Shown here: in pieces, positions 1 to 4,974 of the stretch | How the letters are laid out: each line of letters starts with the position of its first letter | Position numbering within the stretch: the stretch's first letter is position 1 | Assembly: GCA_007570945.1 (NCBI GenBank) | Contig: RKSH01000161.1 | Coordinates: forward strand, 1-6,641 | DNA from: Gammaproteobacteria bacterium | GTDB taxonomy: Bacteria; Pseudomonadota; Gammaproteobacteria; Arenicellales; Spongiicolonaceae | DNA length: 6,641 bases | Reading direction: 5' to 3' | Made by a program: the position numbers and the translations under genes | The notes under the pieces: generated by a model | Database searches by the model: none | Told to the model about the DNA's origin: nothing | The model's input: the letters and a program-made list of their open reading frames with translations, nothing else

Positions 1-195
1 CGTCCGCGGGCCAAATCATACTGGACGCCTACCAACACCACGACTTCCCCACCGCCCACACGGCGGCAAAAACACAACTTCCGCACCCCCATGGCGTCCC
101 ATCAACACCTCAAAGAGGCCGCCTGACTGTCTCACATGTATTGAACCCGTACAAACACTTGCCGCCGGCGCGCCAAGCGGGTATCTTTCCCGGCC
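1..195. other. Left-edge stretch with no gene assigned
   Basis: I can assign no gene to this stretch upstream of fabI. Plus frame 1 is open from the edge to a TGA at 124-126. Plus frame 3 is open from the edge to a TGA at 243-245, which would overlap the start of fabI by about 50 bp. Either could be the C-terminal tail of an upstream gene, but neither tail resembles a family I know. On the minus strand a short frame starting near 98 runs off the left edge and is also unrecognised. Base composition is less GC-biased around 130-160 than inside fabI, which suits a promoter-bearing spacer. Confidence 0.4.
159..187 (+). promoter_or_regulatory. Possible sigma70-type promoter of fabI
   Basis: TTGCCG (159-164) and TATCTT (182-187) are separated by exactly 17 bp. 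Each matches the -35 or -10 consensus at 4 of 6 positions. Transcription would start about 7-8 nt after the -10, at or next to the fabI ATG (196), so the message would be leaderless or nearly so. That fits the absence of any Shine-Dalgarno sequence before the ATG. Weak matches of this kind occur by chance, so this is only a candidate. Confidence 0.25.
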
Positions 196-990
196 ATGGG
201 TTTTCTGCAAAACAAGCGCGCGCTGATTGCCGGGGTGGCCAGTGAACGTTCCATCGCCTGGGGCATTGCCGGGGCCATGCGGCGGGAGGGGGCGCAACTG
301 GCATTCACCTACCAAAATGAAAAACTGCGGCCGCGGGTGGAGAAATATGCGGCGACGGTGGACTCGGACATTGTTCTGCCGTGCGATGTTGCGAGCGACG
401 ATGAGATCGCGGCGATGTTTGAGGCCTTGGCCGGGCGTTGGGACGGGCTGGACATTTTGGTGCACTCCATCGCATTCGCGCCGCGCGAGGAGTTGGAGGG
501 CGCGTATTTGGAAGCCGCCACCCGCGCCGGTTTCAACGCCGCGCACGAAGTCAGCGCGTACAGTTTCACCGCCCTGGCCAAGGGCGCGGCCGCCATGATG
601 GAGGGGCGCGCCGGGGCGATGCTGACGCTCACCTACCTCGGCGCATTGCGCGCCATGCCCGGCTACAACGTGATGGGCCTGGCCAAGGCCAGTTTGGAGG
701 CAAGCGTCCGCTACCTCGCCCAGTCCCTCGGCCCGCGCGGCATTCGCGTCAACGCCGTTTCCGCCGGGCCCATCCGCACGTTGGCCGCCTCCGGCATCGG
801 CGGCTTTCGCAAGATGATGGGCTTCTTTGAACAGGCCGTCCCCATGGGCCGCGGCGTCACCATTGAGGAGGTGGGCAATGTCGCCGCGTTTTTGTGCTCC
901 GACTTGGCCAGCGGCGTGACCGGTGAGATTTGCTACGTGGACGGCGGCTTCAACATGGTGGGCATGAGCGAGCGGTTTCTAGAGCAGTGA
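196..990 (+). CDS. fabI: Enoyl-[acyl-carrier-protein] reductase (NADH), FabI
   Basis: FabI carries out the last step of each cytosolic fatty-acid elongation cycle, reducing trans-2-enoyl-ACP to acyl-ACP with NAD(P)H. The 264-residue length matches the family (E. coli FabI is 262). The atypical SDR nucleotide-binding motif GVASERSIAWGIA lies at residues 13-25. The catalytic set is Y147, Y157 and K164, one residue offset from E. coli Y146/Y156/K163, inside YNVMGLAKASLEA. The stretch SAGPIRTLAASGI (189-201) and the C-terminal VDGGF are also family hallmarks. Residue 93 is Ala in HSIAFAP where E. coli has Gly; position 93 lies in the triclosan pocket, but Ala there is common among FabI proteins. 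The ATG is fixed by its match to the E. coli N-terminus (MGFL..KR). No Shine-Dalgarno precedes it. The stop is 7 bp from the stop of the convergent ThDP-enzyme gene. Confidence 0.97.
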   Translation: MGFLQNKRALIAGVASERSIAWGIAGAMRREGAQLAFTYQNEKLRPRVEKYAATVDSDIVLPCDVASDDEIAAMFEALAGRWDGLDILVHSIAFAPREELEGAYLEAATRAGFNAAHEVSAYSFTALAKGAAAMMEGRAGAMLTLTYLGALRAMPGYNVMGLAKASLEASVRYLAQSLGPRGIRVNAVSAGPIRTLAASGIGGFRKMMGFFEQAVPMGRGVTIEEVGNVAAFLCSDLASGVTGEICYVDGGFNMVGMSERFLEQ

Positions 991-997
991 ATCCGCA

Positions 998-2584
998 TCA
1001 CAGCGCCGCCTCGATTAAATAGGGCCCGTCGGTGGACAAGCCGTGCTCCAGCGCGCGGCGCAAACTTTTCACATCCTCCACCGCGCACCCGTCCACCCCC
1101 ATTCCGCGCGCCAACGCCGGCCAGTCAATGCGCGGCCGCTCCAGACTCAGCATGTCAACCGCGCGCCGGCCGGGGTTGGGCGCGCCCACATTGCCCAGTT
1201 CGGCGCGCAACAGGGCGTATTCATGGTTGGCGAAAACCACCGTGGTCACATCCAGATTCTCCCGCGCCTGGGTCCACAGTGACTGCGGCGTGTACATTCC
1301 GCTGCCGTCGCTTTCCAGCGCCAGCACCTTGCGCCCCGGGCAGGCGATGGCGGCGCCGGTGGCCAGCGGCAAGCCGGCGCCGATGGAGCCGCCGCGGTTG
1401 CGCAGCCAGTCGTGCGGCCGGGCGGCGCGGGTTTGCGAAAGAAAATTAAAACCGGTGGTTTGACTCTCGTCCACCACGATGGCGCGGTCGGGAATGCACC
1501 GCGCGATGCACGCGCCGATGTTGTCGCGGGTGAGCGCGCCATCGGTGACGGTCGGCATGGCCGGCGCGGCGGCGTTCACCTTCACCCCGGAGGCGCCGAG
1601 CGCGGCGGCCAAATCCTCCAGCGCCTGGGCGCAGTCCTGTTCGGGGGTGGCGAGGTGGTGAAGGCTGCAGCCGGGCGGTGACAGAACACCGGGCTTGCCG
1701 GGATAGGCGAAGAACGCCACCGGCGGAGCGGCGCCGGCCAGGATGATGCTGCGGTAAGGGGCGAGGGCGGCGAGGGCCTGGTCCACCGGATAGGGAATGC
1801 GCTCCGGCGAAAAAATCCCGGCGCCGCGCTCCATGCGCGAGTTGAAAACCTCGGTGAGCACATCAGCGCCGGTGGCGGCGGCAATGCGCGCGGCGTTGGC
1901 CAGCGGCCTTTGCGACAAGGCGCCGCCGCCGAGCAGCAGCAGAGCTCTCCCGCCACCGCGGAGAATTTTTGCGGCGGTGTCCACCTGGGATGACGGTGCC
2001 GGGGCGAAAGCCGATGGCGGCGGCGGTGAAGACGGTGGTGCGGACTCCGAGAACGGTGACGTGGACTCCGAAGACGGTGCCGTCACCTCGTCCCATGCAC
2101 AGTCCGCCGGCAGAATGAGTGAGGCCACCCGCCCCGGCTTGCGCCCGGCTTCGGCGACGGCGCGGGCGGCATCGGCGGCGACGCTGTCGGCATCGGCGGC
2201 GGCGCGCACCCAGTGGGAAACCGTGCCCGCCATGCCGGCGATGTCGGAAGTGAGCGGCGCGTTGAACTGCAGATGGTGCGTGGCGTGGTCACCGATGATG
2301 TTGAGCACCGGCGAGCGCGCCTTGTTGGCGTTGTGCAGCGCCGACAGCGCATTGCCGAGTCCCGGCCCGAGGTGCAGCAAAGTCGCCGCCGGCCGCCCGC
2401 TCATGCGCGCATAACCATCAGCCGCCCCGGCCGCCACCCCCTCAAACAAAACCAACACGCAGCGCAGGCCCCCGACCCGGTCCAGGGCCGCGACAAAATG
2501 CATTTCAGACGTGCCGGGGTTGGCAAAGCACACCTCCACCCCGTTGCCGAGCAGCGTTTTAACCAGACTTTCGGCGCCGTTCAT
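998..2584 (-). CDS. ThDP-dependent enzyme, acetolactate synthase large subunit-like
   Basis: This is a 528-residue thiamine-diphosphate enzyme of the acetolactate synthase / benzoylformate decarboxylase superfamily. Such enzymes decarboxylate a 2-oxo acid and either release an aldehyde or join the product to an acceptor. The PYR domain (about 1-165) carries NPGTSE (22-27) and the cofactor-activating Glu as E48, in LFEG rather than the HE context of true AHAS. A central domain (about 203-335) follows. The PP domain (about 350-528) has GGSIGAGLPLATG (398-410) and a ThDP-Mg motif ESDGS with D426 and N453, the usual 27-residue interval, but SDG instead of GDG. A Ser/Pro-rich linker at about 168-200 contains a repeat. 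The frame stays open upstream to 2956, but that part overlaps the deacetylase gene; MNGAES is the natural family start, 4 nt after that gene's stop, with GGGTGA as a weak ribosome site. No small regulatory subunit is adjacent, so a role in branched-chain synthesis is doubtful and the substrate is unknown. Confidence 0.85.
   Translation of the reverse strand: MNGAESLVKTLLGNGVEVCFANPGTSEMHFVAALDRVGGLRCVLVLFEGVAAGAADGYARMSGRPAATLLHLGPGLGNALSALHNANKARSPVLNIIGDHATHHLQFNAPLTSDIAGMAGTVSHWVRAAADADSVAADAARAVAEAGRKPGRVASLILPADCAWDEVTAPSSESTSPFSESAPPSSPPPPSAFAPAPSSQVDTAAKILRGGGRALLLLGGGALSQRPLANAARIAAATGADVLTEVFNSRMERGAGIFSPERIPYPVDQALAALAPYRSIILAGAAPPVAFFAYPGKPGVLSPPGCSLHHLATPEQDCAQALEDLAAALGASGVKVNAAAPAMPTVTDGALTRDNIGACIARCIPDRAIVVDESQTTGFNFLSQTRAARPHDWLRNRGGSIGAGLPLATGAAIACPGRKVLALESDGSGMYTPQSLWTQARENLDVTTVVFANHEYALLRAELGNVGAPNPGRRAVDMLSLERPRIDWPALARGMGVDGCAVEDVKSLRRALEHGLSTDGPYLIEAAL
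2022..2084. repeat. Three imperfect 21-bp tandem units inside the ThDP-enzyme gene
   Basis: Units lie at 2022-2042, 2043-2063 and 2064-2084. The last two both begin GACTCCGA and share ACGGTG and a GTG/GTC end, differing at a few bases. The first is more diverged and shares mainly the GAAGACGGTG core with the third. Because 21 is a multiple of three, the repeat keeps the frame. On the coding (minus) strand it encodes heptads such as SSESTSP and FSESAPP at about residues 167-188. This falls in the linker between the PYR and central domains, where a variable length is tolerable. Confidence 0.75.
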
Positions 2585-2588
2585 GGCG

Positions 2589-3722
2589 TCACCCGGCGCA
2601 CTCAGCGATAAGTTTGCACAGAAAATCTTCGCACGCGGCGACTTCCGAGAGCGCGATAAATTCATCCGGCTTGTGCGCCTGGTCGATGCTGCCCGGGCCG
2701 CAGATGGCGGCGGACATGCCGGCCTGCTGGTAGCAGGGGGCCTCGGTGCTGTAGGTGACGGCGCGCGGGCGGCCGCCGCCGGTGAGTTTTGCGGCCAATG
2801 CCACGGCCGGGGAATCGGGGTCGGCGGCGTAGGCCGGAACTTGCAGCAAAGTTTCGTGGCGCACTTTTGCCGGGGCGAGGGTTTGGGCGTGGTCGCGGAA
2901 TTTTTGCACCAGCGCGCCGGCATCAAAGGAGGGGACGGTGCGGATTTCCCAGTCAAAACTGCACCGCCCCGGCACCACGTTGATTTGCGTGCCGCCGGTG
3001 ACGGTGCCGATGTTGATGGTGGTGTGGCCCGGTTCGGCGGCCGGCAGTTCGCCGCCGGCGTCGCGGGCTTCGATGGCGAGTTGTTCCAGAAAGGAAATCA
3101 GTTTTGCGGCGGCGGTGATGGCGTTCACGCCGCGGTGGGTCTGGCTTGCGTGGGCTTCAACGCCGGCCACATGGGCGCGAAATTGGCAGTGGCCTTTGTG
3201 GGCGTTGATGACGGTCATGGCGGTGGGTTCGCCGATAATCACCGCCTCCGGGCGGATTCCCATGGCGGCGATTTGCGGCGCCAGTTGAAACGCGCCGGCG
3301 AGGTTGGTTTCCTCGTCGTGGGTGACGGCGAGGTGCACCGGCTTTCTCAGGCGCGCGGCGGTGAACTCCGGCACCGCGGCGAGCAGCGTGCCGAGGAATC
3401 CTTTCATGTCGCAGGTGCCGCGGCCGTAGAGGCGGCCGTCTTTTTCCACGCATTGGAACGGGTCGCCGCTCCATTGTTCGCGCCGCGCCGGCACCACGTC
3501 GGAGTGGCCGGAAAGAATGACGCCGCCGCCGCCGTCACCGCCGATGGTGGCGAACAGATTCGCCTTGTCGCCGGCGTCGTTGTAAAAAAGATGCGGGGTG
3601 AGGCCGTGGCCGGCGAGGTGGTCTTCAACGAAGCGGATGAATTCCAGATTGGAGTTGCAACTGGTGGTGTCGTGGTTCACCAGTTTTTTAATCATCGCCG
3701 CCGCGCTGTAAACCTCGCCCAC
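2589..3722 (-). CDS. argE: Acetylornithine deacetylase (ArgE), M20 metallopeptidase family
   Basis: This 377-residue enzyme matches zinc-dependent ArgE, which hydrolyses N2-acetylornithine to ornithine and acetate in arginine synthesis in the cytosol. All M20 metal and catalytic residues are present: H73 and D75 in SGHSDVVPA, bridging D105 in GRGTCDMKG, catalytic E137 and ligand E138 in HDEE, E165 in GEPTA, and H350 in DQAHKPDEF. They parallel E. coli ArgE H80/D82/D112/E144/E145/E169/H355. The dimerisation (lid) domain lies at about 175-290. I chose the GTG at 3722 because the segment VYSAAAMIKKLV matches the usual family N-terminus; an ATG at 3695 would remove it. GTG lies 3 nt after the upstream stop, and the next gene starts 4 nt after this stop, so the three are co-transcribed. 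No other arginine gene is nearby, so a different N-acyl amino acid substrate is possible. Confidence 0.85.
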   Translation of the reverse strand: MGEVYSAAAMIKKLVNHDTTSCNSNLEFIRFVEDHLAGHGLTPHLFYNDAGDKANLFATIGGDGGGGVILSGHSDVVPARREQWSGDPFQCVEKDGRLYGRGTCDMKGFLGTLLAAVPEFTAARLRKPVHLAVTHDEETNLAGAFQLAPQIAAMGIRPEAVIIGEPTAMTVINAHKGHCQFRAHVAGVEAHASQTHRGVNAITAAAKLISFLEQLAIEARDAGGELPAAEPGHTTINIGTVTGGTQINVVPGRCSFDWEIRTVPSFDAGALVQKFRDHAQTLAPAKVRHETLLQVPAYAADPDSPAVALAAKLTGGGRPRAVTYSTEAPCYQQAGMSAAICGPGSIDQAHKPDEFIALSEVAACEDFLCKLIAECAG

Positions 3723-3725
3723 AAG

Positions 3726-4880
3726 TCACTTCACGCGGTCCAAAGCCGCGGCCAGGTCGGCGAGGATGTCGTCCACATCCTCAATGCCCACCGACAAGCG
3801 CACCAGTCCGTCGCTCAGGCCGCGTGCGCGGCGCTCCGCCGCCGGCACATCGGCGTGGGTCATGGTGGCGGGGTGGGTGATCATGGATTCCACCGCGCCC
3901 AGGCTTTCGGCCAGGCCGCAAAGTTTGACGCCGTTCATCAGTGCGGCGCCGGCCTCAATGCCGCCCTTCAACTCAAAGGAAATCATGCCGCTGAAGCCGG
4001 ACATTTGCCGCCGGGCGGTCTCGTGTTGCGGGTGCGACGGCAGGCCGGGGTAAATGACCCGCGCGACCTTGGCGTGGCGGTGCAAAAACTCGGCGATCTT
4101 CTGCGCGCTCTCGGCGTGGCAGCGCATGCGCAAGTGCAGGGTTTTCATTCCGAGCAGCGCAAGCCAGCAGTCGAAAGGCCCGGGCACCGCGCCGATGGTT
4201 TTCTGGATGAATTTAAGTTCGTCGTAAATCTCCCGGCGGTTGGTCACCACCGCGCCGCCGATGAGTTGGTTGTGTCCGCTGAGATATTTTGTCGTGCTGT
4301 GCATGACAAGGTCCGCGCCCCATTCCAGCGGGCGCAAAAACACCGGCGTGGCGAAAGTGGAATCCACGCCGAAATACACGCCGGCGTCCTTGGCGATTTT
4401 CGCAACAGCGCCGAGGTCGGTTATCTTAAGCAGCGGGTTGGTCGGCGTCTCCACCCAGATCATTTTTGTGTTCGGGCGGACCGCAGCGGCGACTTTTTGC
4501 GGCTCGGAAGTGTCCACATAACTGAACTCCAAACCATAGCGCGCCAGCACCCGGTCAAAGTGCCGCGACACGCCGCCGTACACATCGTCCGAGCAAACCA
4601 CATGGTCGCCGGCGCTCAGCAGCTTCATGCACCCGTCCACCGCCGACATCCCGCTCGCATAGCAAACGCCGAAAGCCTCGCCCTCGCCGCCCTCCACCGC
4701 CGCCAGGTTTTCCTCCAGCACCTGGCGCGTGGGGTTGGAGGAGCGCGTGTAATCAAAGCCCTTGTCGCGTCCCACCTCCTCCAGCACATATGTGGCGGTC
4801 TGATACAATGGCGGCACAATCGCCCCGGTGACCGGGTCGGGCCTAATGCCGGAGTGGATTAGTTTGGTGGGGAGTTTCAT
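3726..4880 (-). CDS. Cys/Met metabolism PLP enzyme (cystathionine gamma-synthase / gamma-lyase family)
   Basis: This 384-residue protein is a complete fold-type I PLP enzyme of the transsulfuration family. Members make cystathionine from an O-acylhomoserine and cysteine, or cleave cystathionine or related thioethers to a 2-oxo acid, ammonia and a thiol. The PLP Schiff-base lysine is K198 in HSTTKYLSGHN, the same number as in E. coli MetB. Y44 and R46 in DYTRSSNPT contact the phosphate of the neighbouring subunit, Y101 in VYGG stacks on the ring, and D173 in VDSTFATP binds the pyridine nitrogen. The substrate region SLGAVESMITHPATMTH near the C-terminus is of the synthase/lyase type. Position 103 is Gly in VYGG, whereas methionine gamma-lyases carry a Cys nearby, so that activity is less likely. 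Sequence alone does not separate synthase from lyase. This is the first gene of the operon. No Shine-Dalgarno is visible: the GGGAGG before the ATG is on the opposite strand. Confidence 0.9.
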   Translation of the reverse strand: MKLPTKLIHSGIRPDPVTGAIVPPLYQTATYVLEEVGRDKGFDYTRSSNPTRQVLEENLAAVEGGEGEAFGVCYASGMSAVDGCMKLLSAGDHVVCSDDVYGGVSRHFDRVLARYGLEFSYVDTSEPQKVAAAVRPNTKMIWVETPTNPLLKITDLGAVAKIAKDAGVYFGVDSTFATPVFLRPLEWGADLVMHSTTKYLSGHNQLIGGAVVTNRREIYDELKFIQKTIGAVPGPFDCWLALLGMKTLHLRMRCHAESAQKIAEFLHRHAKVARVIYPGLPSHPQHETARRQMSGFSGMISFELKGGIEAGAALMNGVKLCGLAESLGAVESMITHPATMTHADVPAAERRARGLSDGLVRLSVGIEDVDDILADLAAALDRVK

Positions 4881-4912
4881 TTTGGGAGGCTCGGCTGAGG
4901 GTGATTCGGGGG

Positions 4913-4962
4913 TAATGTTAGCAGGTATTTTAAATTGGCGCCGCGGGCCGAAATTAATGTTA
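4913..4962 (+). repeat. Direct repeat TAATGTTA, two copies 42 bp apart
   Basis: Exact copies lie at 4913-4920 and 4955-4962. The start-to-start distance of 42 bp is close to four helical turns, so both would face the same side of the DNA. One copy overlaps the probable -10 of the restriction-modification gene; the other sits near the inferred start of the leftward transcript. A function as paired operator half-sites is inference; an 8-bp match in AT-rich sequence can be chance. Confidence 0.35.
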
Positions 4963-4966
4963 TATT
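4961..4966 (+). promoter_or_regulatory. -10-like hexamer of the restriction-modification gene
   Basis: TATATT ends 8 nt before the ATG at 4975, so transcription would begin at or one to two bases before the start codon. There is no Shine-Dalgarno; the bases before the ATG are A/T-rich. The geometry equals that of the fabI -10 candidate. An overlapping alternative, TATTAT at 4963-4968, is equally good. Confidence 0.35.
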
Positions 4967-4974
4967 ATTTTCCA

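Larger units (their letters stand above)
4881..4974. promoter_or_regulatory. Divergent promoter region between the operon and the restriction-modification gene
   Basis: This 94-bp spacer is clearly richer in A/T than its flanks. For the minus-strand operon, TAAAAT (4932 to 4927, 5 of 6 to the -10 consensus) would start transcription near 4920, giving a leader of about 40 nt; no convincing -35 lies in front of it. For the plus-strand gene, TATATT (4961-4966, 5 of 6) is the best -10. The only -35-like hexamer, TTGGCG (4935-4940), is 20 bp away, too far for a strong promoter. An imperfect dyad with GGC/GCC arms flanked by AATT lies at 4933-4955, and two exact TAATGTTA copies lie at 4913-4920 and 4955-4962. 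Together these could be regulator sites shared by both directions. Confidence 0.5.

Noticed and set aside
16..546. 176-codon minus-strand frame opposite fabI
   Set aside because: It is antisense to a certain gene, with a Gly/Arg/His-rich product and no family resemblance.
2585..2956. N-terminal extension of the ThDP-enzyme frame up to 2956
   Set aside because: The extra 124 codons overlap the C-terminal half of the deacetylase gene out of frame and encode Pro/Ala/Arg-rich low-complexity sequence. Family homology begins at MNGAES (2584).
2511..4862. A 783-codon plus-strand open frame opposite the deacetylase and PLP-enzyme genes
   Set aside because: It lies antisense to two genes with complete catalytic motifs. 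Its product is rich in Gly, Ala, His and Arg in no recognisable domain order. Long antisense frames are expected where GC-rich third positions remove stop codons.
3726..4880. Methionine gamma-lyase identity for the PLP enzyme
   Set aside because: The segment after the PLP-stacking Tyr reads VYGGVSRHF, as in cystathionine synthases and lyases. The cysteine typical of methionine gamma-lyases is missing there.
4881..4890. GGGAGG next to the PLP-enzyme start as a Shine-Dalgarno
   Set aside because: It reads GGGAGG on the plus strand, but the gene is on the minus strand, where it reads CCTCCC and cannot pair with 16S rRNA.
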